Shown: piece after piece, positions 17,069 through 25,281 of the stretch | Numbering within the stretch: the stretch's first letter is position 1 | Layout: each line of letters begins with the position of its first letter | NCBI GenBank assembly: GCA_913055825.1 | Contig: CAJXKB010000022.1 | Span: 1 to 38,290 of the forward strand | Reading direction: 5' to 3' | Length of the DNA: 38,290 nucleotides | Origin: an uncultured Bacteroidota bacterium | GTDB lineage: Bacteria > Bacteroidota > Bacteroidia > Bacteroidales > F082 | Program-made: the position numbers and the translations under genes | The notes under the pieces: generated by a model | Databases searched by the model: none | What the model was told of the DNA's origin: nothing | What the model saw: the letters and a program-made list of their open reading frames with translations, nothing else

Positions 17069-17194
17069 CTTGCTTTTTTTTGCTCTTTCTACATTTAATA
17101 AATAAATGTGCCACAGCTTTAAAAGGTTTGATAATCAGGATGTGGTGTTTAGGTTGACAGAAAAGGGAGTGTCAAAATGAAACGATTTTTGCAT

Positions 17195-18280
17195 TTAGGA
17201 GCCTTGGTGGAGCGTTTGGTGTAAGAGGGTGTCCACCTGTTTAAGAAAGCGCTGTTTGCGGTATTTCTCAGCTTCATGTAGGGCGGCTTCTGAAAGTTGA
17301 CGGTAGAGCTGTGTATCGTTCATGATTTTTTGCACATGTTGTACCAGTCTTTCCATGTCGTAACACGATATTTGAAATCCAACGGCTTGGGTAACAATTT
17401 CGGCAGGTCCGCCCACCGGAGGAGCGATGACAGGAAGGCCATAGGCCATGGCTTCAATCAGGGTAAGTCCAAAGGTTTCTACCCATTCATCAGGACGCGA
17501 CAGGTTAAGCAATAGGGCGGCTCGTTCGTAAAAGGGGTGTACATTTTTAGAGGGAGGGCTGATGATCAGGTTTCCCGGCAGGTTTCGCGACAAAAACGTT
17601 GCGCGCTCCTCGGCAGTGGCGTTAAGAACCAACTCAAAAGTAAATGCCGGAAGCCTTTGCGCCAGCGTGATGAATTCTTCAACTCCTTTGTAGGCCCGCA
17701 AGGATGCCAGCATGAGAATATGCCTGTCGGTAATGCGCTCGTGGCGTTGTCTTTGGGTGACGTTCTCGAAAAAATCATCGCTCAACGCGTTGTAAATCAC
17801 TTGTTCGTGCGGCAATCCAAATCCTTCTGTGTTTTTGAGATATTTTGATACATAAATAATCCGGGTTGCTGTTTTTTTAACAGTGTTTTTTAAGAATTTT
17901 TTGAACCAAAGTGGACGAACCGATGTTTCATGAAGATGAAAGATGCAGTTTGTCTTTTTGATTTTAGCTGCCCAGGCTGCACCAAAAGGCAATAGGGTAT
18001 TGATGTAAACTACTTCCGATGATTTTCCCAGTTGCCATACTTTCAGAAAGATAATGAGGTTTACTTTTAAAAATTGGAGTAGTGTTTTGACCCGGTTTTT
18101 CGACCACTGGTAATAAAAAGGATGGTAATAAACGCCTTCTATGTTCGAGAGTCGGCCTTCGTGTTGTGAAGTGAGCAGGTGTACCTCGTGTCCCTGTGCA
18201 ACCCAATGCCGGAGCAATTGAGAGAAGACCCTGGGACTTCCACTATAATCATTGTATAGATGTACACCAATAATTTTCAT
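17195..18280 (-). CDS. Glycosyltransferase family 4 protein
   Basis: The 361-residue GT-B protein has an N-terminal Rossmann half beginning MKIIGVHLYNDYSGSPRV and a C-terminal Glycos_transf_1 half with the E(x7)E motif in ETFGLTLIEAMAYGLPVIA (about residues 277-295), followed by GGPAEIV. It is a retaining glycosyltransferase that should act on the lipid-linked oligosaccharide at the inner face of the membrane. The donor and linkage cannot be read from sequence. There is a 126-base gap to the next gene and 138 bases before it, so it may have its own promoter. Confidence 0.87.
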   Translation of the reverse strand: MKIIGVHLYNDYSGSPRVFSQLLRHWVAQGHEVHLLTSQHEGRLSNIEGVYYHPFYYQWSKNRVKTLLQFLKVNLIIFLKVWQLGKSSEVVYINTLLPFGAAWAAKIKKTNCIFHLHETSVRPLWFKKFLKNTVKKTATRIIYVSKYLKNTEGFGLPHEQVIYNALSDDFFENVTQRQRHERITDRHILMLASLRAYKGVEEFITLAQRLPAFTFELVLNATAEERATFLSRNLPGNLIISPPSKNVHPFYERAALLLNLSRPDEWVETFGLTLIEAMAYGLPVIAPPVGGPAEIVTQAVGFQISCYDMERLVQHVQKIMNDTQLYRQLSEAALHEAEKYRKQRFLKQVDTLLHQTLHQGS

Positions 18281-18418
18281 ATATCAAAAAATATTTATTC
18301 TCCTTATTTGTGAAATTCCATTCTTTACATGCATGTTGGTTTGTTGTTCTCGTTGCCCCATGCTTTGTTTACCTGCTTTTATTTATTAATGGTTTGACAG
18401 TGATTATTGCGTTTTGTC

Positions 18419-19663
18419 TCATTGTGCCAATTGAACAACTTCCTTGTAATATTGATTAAGAACCATCCCTTTTTTCTCCCACGTGTAAGTCTGTCGAACA
18501 TGTTCAACGGCATCTCTTGACATTTGTTTCAATTTTTCCGGTTGATGAAAAAGTATCTCCAGATGGTCGGCAAACCGGTTGAGTGTTTCGGTATACGACT
18601 GGTGTGCAACCAAAAGGCCTGATTTTTTACTAACCAGTTCGCCGGGGCCGAAGTTGTCAAAACAAACCACGGGAAGTCCATGGGCCTGCGCTTCCATTAC
18701 CACCATGCCGGCCCCTTCGTGTGAAGGAAATAAAAACACATCGGATGTTTTGTAAAATTCCATTAGTTCGTGTTGCGGAATCCAGGGAATGATTTTTGTC
18801 ACCTCTTTGATACCTGTTTCCTCAATCATTTTTTTCATTTTGCTTAAAAGGGGGCCTTGGCCTACCAGTGTAAGCGACACTTTCTTTTTTTCTTCTTCCA
18901 ACAGCGCATGGTAAAACAGCGTAAAACTTTTTATGGTAATGTCAAAACCTTTTAAGGGTACAAAACGGCCCACTGAAATGACCTTGAATTCATTGTTTTC
19001 TTTTTGTGGCCGGGCTTTTTCATATAAATCGGTTCCTACCAGGCTCATTGTTTCAACCCTTTTCATCTTGACAGGTAGCTTCTGAATAACCCCGCGATGA
19101 CCGGCAATCACCAAATCGGCTTTTTTTAAAGCGTGTCGCATCCATGGATTGTATCGTCGTAATATGTTTTTTGTAAAAGTACGCAGCCGATCCAACAAAA
19201 ATGCTTTGGTGCCGTATATTGGTAAGAGGTATTGCTTTGGAATGGGTGGGTGGTGCTCCATGGGGCCCCATACAAATGGTTTGTGTAAGCGATACAAAAA
19301 GGAAGGAACCCAATCGTTATGAAAATTTAAATTGTGCACCAAATCGAATTGTAAATGCTGCCGTTTGATGAAGAAAGGCATAAACCATTGCCATAAGTAA
19401 AAATAAAGTAGTGCACCCCGCGATTTTCTTTTCCAAAAACGCATCCAGTAGGGTAAATCGAAATAGAGCATGGTTAGATTTTCATGCGGAAAGCCGGTGT
19501 TTTCATTTAAAAACCGTTTAATGTGCGGGCCGTTGTTTTTACGGGTAATAGCAATCACCTTATTGTGACGCGCTGCCTCACGGATAAAGTGCCATCCTGA
19601 TCCGTCTTCCGAACCTTTATAGGGATTAACTGCGTAAGCTGTTATTAAAATTGTTTTTTTCAT
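18419..19663 (-). CDS. Glycosyltransferase family 4 protein
   Basis: The 414-residue GT-B protein has an N-terminal segment KKTILITAYAVNPYKGSEDGSGW and a long middle with FVWGPMEHHPP, the latter typical of a Bacteroidota subgroup of GT4. The C-terminal half has SHEGAGMVVMEAQAHGLPVV (about residues 313-332), the donor-binding E(x7)E-type region. No transmembrane segment is clear, though the basic and aromatic stretch near residues 70-100 could touch the membrane. It should add one sugar to the repeat unit; donor unknown. It lies 61 bases after the acyltransferase gene on the same strand. Confidence 0.87.
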   Translation of the reverse strand: MKKTILITAYAVNPYKGSEDGSGWHFIREAARHNKVIAITRKNNGPHIKRFLNENTGFPHENLTMLYFDLPYWMRFWKRKSRGALLYFYLWQWFMPFFIKRQHLQFDLVHNLNFHNDWVPSFLYRLHKPFVWGPMEHHPPIPKQYLLPIYGTKAFLLDRLRTFTKNILRRYNPWMRHALKKADLVIAGHRGVIQKLPVKMKRVETMSLVGTDLYEKARPQKENNEFKVISVGRFVPLKGFDITIKSFTLFYHALLEEEKKKVSLTLVGQGPLLSKMKKMIEETGIKEVTKIIPWIPQHELMEFYKTSDVFLFPSHEGAGMVVMEAQAHGLPVVCFDNFGPGELVSKKSGLLVAHQSYTETLNRFADHLEILFHQPEKLKQMSRDAVEHVRQTYTWEKKGMVLNQYYKEVVQLAQ

Positions 19664-19724
19664 GGGTAAGTCAATGATTGGAGGATTGTCTCAAAACTTC
19701 TAACTGCTTTTTATCGATGCGTTA

Positions 19725-20414
19725 CTATTCAATGGGTTTTATCACTTTTGCCGGTACGCCTCCGATAATGCTGTTGGCCGGCATACTTTTGGTTACAACA
19801 GCTCCGGCGGCAATCACACAGTTATCACCGATTTCAACGCCATCGAGGATGGTTACCTTTGATCCAATCCAGCAGTTTTTTCCAATTTTTATTCCTTTCC
19901 GGTTGGTGCCTTGCAACCGAATGGGGGTTTTCCTGTCGGCATAATTATGATTTTCGGGGTGACAGCTAAAATATTGTCCCACAATGCACTGATCGCCTAT
20001 TTCAAGTCCCCCGGCTCCACCGAGATAGGCAAACTCGCCAATGCCCACCTGATCGCCAATGTGAATATGACTTCCTATATGATCGAAAGAGGTAGCGATA
20101 ATCAGCCGGCTGTAGGCCCCGATACTGACATTGTTCCCTAGTTTGATTTCTCCTTTGCCCAATGCACTTAAATAAACATAATCTTCCAGCTTAACCCATC
20201 TTCCCCATTTGATGTGCGAAAGGTTAAAAAACCGAACGCGGTGGCCAAGCATGAGCAATCTGGGTTTGCGTCCCCTGAACCAAACTTTAAACCCCCTGAC
20301 TACGTACCAGATTTTTTCACTGACCAAAGCAAGGATTAATCTGATACTAACATCCGGATCAAAGTGGAAGGCAGGATTGCGCTTTTGTATGATTTTTTCT
20401 AGAATCCGTTTCAT
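19725..20414 (-). CDS. Left-handed beta-helix (hexapeptide) acyltransferase
   Basis: The 229-residue protein has an N-terminal basic extension of about 65 residues, then hexapeptide repeats (isoleucine-rich [LIV]-G-x-x turns such as IKLGNNVSIGAYSRL, IHIGDQVGIGEFAYLGG, LEIGDQCIVGQYF) and the usual ending IGDNCVIAAGAVVTKSMPANSIIGGVPAKVI. A conserved-looking His lies in CHPENHNY near residue 155. The family (WcaF/maltose O-acetyltransferase-like) moves an acetyl group from acetyl-CoA to a sugar hydroxyl or amine, so O- or N-acetylation of a sugar in the repeat unit is likely. It follows the 848-aa gene by 22 bases, so the two are probably co-transcribed. Confidence 0.85.
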   Translation of the reverse strand: MKRILEKIIQKRNPAFHFDPDVSIRLILALVSEKIWYVVRGFKVWFRGRKPRLLMLGHRVRFFNLSHIKWGRWVKLEDYVYLSALGKGEIKLGNNVSIGAYSRLIIATSFDHIGSHIHIGDQVGIGEFAYLGGAGGLEIGDQCIVGQYFSCHPENHNYADRKTPIRLQGTNRKGIKIGKNCWIGSKVTILDGVEIGDNCVIAAGAVVTKSMPANSIIGGVPAKVIKPIE

Positions 20415-20436
20415 GCTCTTTGTGGGATAAAGTTAG

Positions 20437-22983
20437 TTAATTATTAAACACCAATGCTTGTTCGATAATTTTAATTGTTTTATCAATTTCCTGATTTTCA
20501 ATGCTAAAATATTTTGAATGCTTGTATTTGTGGTCGTACCGGGCAAATAATTTGCGATATTCAGCAGTGAGTTTGTCAATAGTAATGGCATCCAATTCCT
20601 GCTTGCGTTTTAGTATTTGTTCGGGTTGCGCATACAGGAAGAAGTTGTATTGCGGTTTCAGCAGAAAACGATAGAAGAATCCGGATATTTTTTTGCTAAT
20701 GATAATGTTTGAACGTTTCGAATCGTTGATAAAGTCGAAATAATACCGGTCGTACAAGACGATGTATCCTCTGGATATATATTTAAAGTAAACGTAAAAC
20801 TGTCCCACAAGGTAATCAAATAAATAGTAACCAAAACGGAGCAACGATCCGATAGAACTTTTATTGGAGCCTTGATGAGGAAGGCGGCTGGCTGCTTTAT
20901 GTTCCGCTTCTTTTTTGCCATATACCCATGCGCTGAGGATGGGAAGTAAAGAGGGCCTGTGCCGGAGTAAGACAACCTCTTTGCGGTATTTTGTCCTCAA
21001 CTGGTGGGCAAAACGCTCGATGATGGTGGTTTTACCTGCTCCGTCCACGCCGCTGTATGTGATGACAAACCCTTTGGGCCGGGTTACATGCAAAAGAAGA
21101 CCAAAAACATATTTCAGGGTATTCAGGCTTACCCTCAGCAGATTGTTCATAGGCATCTGCATCAGGTGTTTCCGGTATGTTTTGGGTTGGCTGGTGCGAA
21201 TGTCCGGAAAATGTTCCTTGTAGTAGGCAATATATCTTTCAGGAATTTCATGCTTGTTTAGATGGTAAAAACCTTTAATATATTCTACGCTAAAACTGTC
21301 AGGGATGTATTTCCAGCCATTGTCGGCCACATAAGATGCTTTGAGTGCCTTCTTCGCATCCAGGAATACGATATTCTTTCTTCTTACTTCAAACAATAGG
21401 TCAATACGTAAAAAGTTTTGGTCGTCGAAGTACAATTCAAGCGTGTTCATGTGGCTTTGACGGATAAGCTGTACTTTGTAAATACCCGTTTCTTCCTTTG
21501 CAAATTGATGAATTTTCCTTGCGGTCACACGATCGGTAATTAAATCTAAATCGGAAGTGTTTTCGCTGAGCGATTCGGGATTGTTGGTGGCTTTAATCAA
21601 AGCGTAATTCTTATTGCGTAAATATTGCCCCAGCTTTCGTATAAAGTACGCCTTATAGCCTCCTTGATATTCCAAATTCCTGATATATTCAGTGGCTTCG
21701 GTCCATACGTTGATTAGCCAGTATACCTGTTTGTGCAGGTCTTTTTGTTTGCTGTATAAATTTAAGTAGTAACTGACATTGATTAGCAGATAATATTTTA
21801 GGTACTCCTTAAAATCAATGTTGTTTTTTTGAATGAAATTGACAAATTCAGGTTCTGCCAGTGTGTTGATAATCTTCTTTTTGATGGTTTTGAAATTGGT
21901 ATGGTTGACCAGAATTTCCTGCTGAAAGATAAAATGGGAAAGATCATAGAATATGGGGTAATTTGAATTGGCAAATTCCCAATCGTACAGGTAAAGTTTC
22001 GAGTTCTTGGCGAAACTGTTCCATGCGGTAAAATCTCCATGACTGAAGGTGGTGAGTAAATCCTTATGATTTTGAAAAGTGGATTTAAAAACCTGGGTCA
22101 ATTGCGTTGCCAGTTTCTTTGCCATGGGGAGTTCGCTCATATTGGCCTCTTTTAGGAGTTTATATGCCTTGACGATGGGTTCGTAACCGTTGCTGTTTCG
22201 TACTACGGATTGCTTCAGGTTGAGGTGCAAATAACGAACGTGTGCTTTGGTTAGTCTCCCTGATTGATGCCCCGTTTTTTTGGGTTTAATATCTTGCAAA
22301 AAGAGGTAGTTGGCATCCTCCCAATAGAGGGCCGTTGGTTTCTTTAGATGAGTTGAATTTAGTGTGTTCCTCAACTGGTAAAATTCGTTTTTGATGTTCT
22401 TAACGGCTTGGTCGGTTAGTGGGATTTTGACAAAAAAGGGATTATCGTCATTTTGTGAAAAGAGGACGGCTTTGCGATTTGGACCCACTGTTCCGGTGAA
22501 GATGCAAAAATCGTTGTCGCGATTAACCAGGTAGTGGTTCGATAAAAAGGCCTGTTTGCGCATATAAATGGTAAAGCTGCCTGAGCGTACCAAATCTTTC
22601 AAGCCCAGGAGAAACAGAAGGGTGTATAATTTGCTGATGAACCACGACCGGAAGCTGTTGACAGAGTAAAACCGAAGGAAGTAGGGCTTATCGGTTTTTT
22701 GTGGATATATCCAACGAATACTTCCGTCAGGGTTGTTAATATAGTGGTAAACCTTTTGATGCCAATCGGGATGAGTGATCTTTTCGATGCCGGGAATCAG
22801 TAACCAGGCGGTGTCTCGTTTCGATAGTTCTATTTGAAGTTCAGTGACGTTTTGAACCAGTTTTAAATTGTCTTTGCGTACCAATTTTGGGAAATAGCCC
22901 ACGTATTCTTTGTCTTGTACAATCTCTTTTGGATTGTGGATAAAAACATGGGCGATAAGCCGAATATCTTTTGTCAATAGCAT
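20437..22983 (-). CDS. Three-part protein: APH-like kinase, nucleotidyltransferase-like and thymidylate-kinase-like domains
   Basis: This is an 848-residue soluble protein I cannot match to one known family. Part 1 (about 160-420) looks like an aminoglycoside-phosphotransferase/choline-kinase fold: HGDFTAWN with Asp317, then YLYDWEFAN as the metal-binding loop, and a possible ATP Lys in FFVKIPL. Part 2 (about 455-600) has SDLDLIT (Asp478, Asp480) and RIDLLFEV (Asp528), the three-acid layout of pol-beta-type nucleotidyltransferases. Part 3 (about 635-848) is a P-loop kinase of the thymidylate-kinase type: GVDGAGKTT at 645-653 with Lys651, DRYYFDF, and a Lys/Arg-rich lid. The gene lies among glycosyltransferases and is followed closely by the acyltransferase gene, so it may make or attach an activated substituent. 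Residues 1-155 are unassigned. The substrate is unknown. Confidence 0.7.
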   Translation of the reverse strand: MLLTKDIRLIAHVFIHNPKEIVQDKEYVGYFPKLVRKDNLKLVQNVTELQIELSKRDTAWLLIPGIEKITHPDWHQKVYHYINNPDGSIRWIYPQKTDKPYFLRFYSVNSFRSWFISKLYTLLFLLGLKDLVRSGSFTIYMRKQAFLSNHYLVNRDNDFCIFTGTVGPNRKAVLFSQNDDNPFFVKIPLTDQAVKNIKNEFYQLRNTLNSTHLKKPTALYWEDANYLFLQDIKPKKTGHQSGRLTKAHVRYLHLNLKQSVVRNSNGYEPIVKAYKLLKEANMSELPMAKKLATQLTQVFKSTFQNHKDLLTTFSHGDFTAWNSFAKNSKLYLYDWEFANSNYPIFYDLSHFIFQQEILVNHTNFKTIKKKIINTLAEPEFVNFIQKNNIDFKEYLKYYLLINVSYYLNLYSKQKDLHKQVYWLINVWTEATEYIRNLEYQGGYKAYFIRKLGQYLRNKNYALIKATNNPESLSENTSDLDLITDRVTARKIHQFAKEETGIYKVQLIRQSHMNTLELYFDDQNFLRIDLLFEVRRKNIVFLDAKKALKASYVADNGWKYIPDSFSVEYIKGFYHLNKHEIPERYIAYYKEHFPDIRTSQPKTYRKHLMQMPMNNLLRVSLNTLKYVFGLLLHVTRPKGFVITYSGVDGAGKTTIIERFAHQLRTKYRKEVVLLRHRPSLLPILSAWVYGKKEAEHKAASRLPHQGSNKSSIGSLLRFGYYLFDYLVGQFYVYFKYISRGYIVLYDRYYFDFINDSKRSNIIISKKISGFFYRFLLKPQYNFFLYAQPEQILKRKQELDAITIDKLTAEYRKLFARYDHKYKHSKYFSIENQEIDKTIKIIEQALVFNN

Positions 22984-23013
22984 GGCAGTGTGTTTTTTTA
23001 TTCATTTATGGGA

Positions 23014-23031
23014 TTGCCAGATATGTGCCAA
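23014..23031 (-). promoter_or_regulatory. Candidate sigma-54 promoter of the 848-aa gene
   Basis: On the minus strand TTGGCACATATCTGGCAA carries the -24 GG and -12 GC with the exact spacing of the sigma-54 consensus TGGCACG-N4-TTGCA. Only the G after CAC and one T before GC differ. It would start transcription about 20 bases before the ATG at 22983. An NtrC-type activator gene lies in the same locus. Confidence 0.5.
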
Positions 23032-23065
23032 GTACACAAGAAACACGCTTTCAGTCAAATAAAAA

Positions 23066-24499
23066 TTGATTGCTGTCGCATTGAATGTCAAAAATGGTCT
23101 GGAGTTGCAAAATGAGACGCTTGCCATTGTGACCGGTATTTTTTTATCTTTGATTTTCATTTACTATTTATCAATCGGAGTTCGCGTGAGCCTATCCAAA
23201 CCATCAGATAAAAAAGCAGTCATGCTGAATAAACTCAATAACCGGGTTTATTTCGAGCTGTTTTTTATGTTGTTACTGATGACGGTGAGTTTTTTCACCA
23301 TTTCAAAAAATCTGGCCATTACCCAGGGGTTTAAAGCGGGAGTGAGAACCATTGTCCTGTTTTGGGCCTGGTTCGAACTAATTTTATTGAAACGCAAAGG
23401 GTTTATTACCGGCGTGGAGTATGAGAATCGCGAAGCCTTGTGGTTTTATTTACTTTATTTGTTGCTTGGGTTTGCCTCTTTTATGTGGTCATCCAAAGTG
23501 TCGTTTTCTATTTTGCAATGGCTGATGGTGGTGCAAAGTTTGGTGACAGCCTATTTTATTATGCGCTTGTTCGTGGTCTATAATCACTACTTTGTATTTA
23601 AACCCATTCGGCTTACGCAATTGTTTTCATATGTGGTTTTTATCATTGCGGTGGTCTTACTGGTGGGGGCAGTGGTGGCTCCCGATGTGTTTTTTAGATC
23701 AATGCGCGGTGGCGAAGAGAAGCGTTTAGGAGGTTATCTAATGAATCCCAATGAGTTGGGAATGCTTTCCAGCCTGGGAGCTGCCGTTTCGTTTCTCGAA
23801 TTGTCGAAAACCAGGAATAAAGCCATGGTGATTGTGATGTTATTGGTTATTGTAGCTGCTTTGGCACTCACTACCTCCCGTTCCTCTTTTATTGGCTTTA
23901 TTGCCGTGGTGGGCATTATTGTGAATAAAACCGCTTCAAAAAATGTAAAGATTGCCATTTATCTGATTATTGCGCTCAGTATCCCTTTTATCCTTCAGTA
24001 TGTTATTTTTAAGGCGGGCAACGTGGACGAAGTGCTCAGTATGACCGGCCGGCTGCCTTTTTGGACTGCCCTGCTTCATGAAGCCATCGTGAAGGAACCC
24101 TGGTTTGGATTTGGCTTTCAAAGGATTTACTATACCGATCGCTTCCAGGGACTAAATACTTACGCCGGAATGATGACCCATAACGCTTTTTTGCAAATCT
24201 TGCTGAACCTGGGATTTGTGGGCTTTTTTATTGGGCTTACCCAAATATTTTTCATATTTCGCGCTTTTTTAAAGGATAAAAGCGAAGATGTGCGCAACCT
24301 GTTCATTGCCTTTATTATTCCTCTTTTTGTAAATTCTTTTACCGAATTCGGAATCTTCGGAAATGCCAATTATGCCATCTTCTTTTACCAGGTATTGATT
24401 TTTATTGCCGTTTTGCGACCCAAAAAGCACTTTAGTTTACGTGAAAAATTAAGGGACCGCAAAACCAGAGATCTGTATGGTTTGCCACCCGTTTTCTGA
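23066..24499 (+). CDS. O-antigen ligase/Wzy-type polysaccharide polymerase
   Basis: The 477-residue polytopic membrane protein has about 11-12 hydrophobic helices. The Wzy_C/O-antigen ligase region (PF04932 type) is visible in LTTSRSSFIGFIAVV near residue 268 and in the large periplasmic loop that ends MMTHNAFLQILLNLGFVGFFIG near residue 370; the His-Asn is typical. As the only such protein in the cluster it is the best candidate for the polymerase, though ligation to another acceptor is possible. The start is uncertain: a TAA stop lies at 23060-23062 and the first in-frame ATG is at 23222, after the first helix. TTG at 23066 or 23081, or a GTG, is therefore likely used. It is transcribed divergently from the 848-aa gene. 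Confidence 0.85.
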   Translation: MIAVALNVKNGLELQNETLAIVTGIFLSLIFIYYLSIGVRVSLSKPSDKKAVMLNKLNNRVYFELFFMLLLMTVSFFTISKNLAITQGFKAGVRTIVLFWAWFELILLKRKGFITGVEYENREALWFYLLYLLLGFASFMWSSKVSFSILQWLMVVQSLVTAYFIMRLFVVYNHYFVFKPIRLTQLFSYVVFIIAVVLLVGAVVAPDVFFRSMRGGEEKRLGGYLMNPNELGMLSSLGAAVSFLELSKTRNKAMVIVMLLVIVAALALTTSRSSFIGFIAVVGIIVNKTASKNVKIAIYLIIALSIPFILQYVIFKAGNVDEVLSMTGRLPFWTALLHEAIVKEPWFGFGFQRIYYTDRFQGLNTYAGMMTHNAFLQILLNLGFVGFFIGLTQIFFIFRAFLKDKSEDVRNLFIAFIIPLFVNSFTEFGIFGNANYAIFFYQVLIFIAVLRPKKHFSLREKLRDRKTRDLYGLPPVF

Positions 24500-24714
24500 A
24501 GCATTTCTTTATCACACTATTCTTACCCGAAAATAAATTATCTCCTTAGGTATGGCTTGTTTTGATAAGTGTATTGGGTTCGTGCTTGCGAAATCGTTGC
24601 AATTTGCGACGGTTAAAAAAAGGTGCAGTGGGCAAAAAGTCCTGACAAACAGTTGTATATGATTGTTGGAATGGTTTTGTTATAACCGTAACTGAACTAC
24701 TAAATTTTACTGTT
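24500..24714. other. Gap before the small T9SS cargo gene, with small hairpin
   Basis: No gene is seen in these 215 bases. They contain an imperfect hairpin CGTTGC-AATTT-GCGACG near 24595 and a possible sigma-54 element at 24574-24590. Confidence 0.4.
24574..24590 (+). promoter_or_regulatory. Weak candidate sigma-54 element before the small T9SS cargo gene
   Basis: TTGGGTTCGTGCTTGC has GG and TTGC at the correct -24/-12 distance, but the CAC after GG is missing. It lies 125 bases before the ATG at 24715. This is a suggestion only. Confidence 0.22.
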
Positions 24715-25230
24715 ATGACAAATCTCTTCTCTTTTCCAGCCTTTTCGAATCCGCAAATGATTAAAAATGCCACAAGAGTAGGCGGCATCTTTTTCCTCGT
24801 TTTCATCACCTCAGTGCTTTTTGGGCAAATCCCTATCATTGATCAAATAGATCATGGTTCCCGTGATGATACGCAACAAAATGGTCAAATTCTAAAATTA
24901 AATACCATGGTGTGGCATCACGAAGAAATTACGGCCGGAGAGATGGTGGGTACGTTGCACAAAAGTGATATGGCCATGTCTTATTCGGTGCAAACCTATC
25001 CGAATCCGGCCCGCAAGGTGCTGAATGTTCAATGCCTCATTGCGGAGTCTCAGCAAATATCCATCGCGTTGGTCGATTTAAGTGGGAAAACCCTTTATTC
25101 GGCTAAAAAATCACTGGACAAAGGAGTGAACGTAATCAAAATCAATGTTGAGGCTTTGCCACGTGCCCTTTATCTGCTAAGCCTTGAAGGAAAACAGAGC
25201 CAGGATTGCAAAAGAGTCATCCTTCAGTAA
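24715..25230 (+). CDS. Small T9SS cargo: signal peptide plus C-terminal sorting domain
   Basis: The protein has 171 residues. A hydrophobic signal segment (GGIFFLVFITSVLFGQ) ends near residue 38; the ATG at 24757 would give a more standard signal peptide than the one at 24715. After cleavage only about 50 residues of passenger remain, with no recognised domain. Residues about 92-171 are a type A T9SS sorting domain (VQTYPNPARKVLNV, then ISIALVDLSGKTLY, then ALYLLSLEG). The T9SS should send it across the outer membrane, where the domain is normally cleaved and the passenger may be joined to a lipopolysaccharide. It sits directly behind the polymerase-like gene on the same strand. It may be a surface partner of the polymer, or simply a small structural cargo. 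Confidence 0.8.
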   Translation: MTNLFSFPAFSNPQMIKNATRVGGIFFLVFITSVLFGQIPIIDQIDHGSRDDTQQNGQILKLNTMVWHHEEITAGEMVGTLHKSDMAMSYSVQTYPNPARKVLNVQCLIAESQQISIALVDLSGKTLYSAKKSLDKGVNVIKINVEALPRALYLLSLEGKQSQDCKRVILQ

Positions 25231-25239
25231 TCAGGTGCC

Positions 25240-25265
25240 AAGGGGTTAAGCATTTCCCCTTATTC
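25240..25265. terminator. Stem-loop between convergent genes
   Basis: AAGGGG (25240-25245) pairs with CCCCTT (25256-25261) over a 10-base loop. It lies between the ends of two convergent genes and may terminate both, although T-tracts are short. Confidence 0.45.
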
Positions 25266-25281
25266 CATTTATGATGATGGT

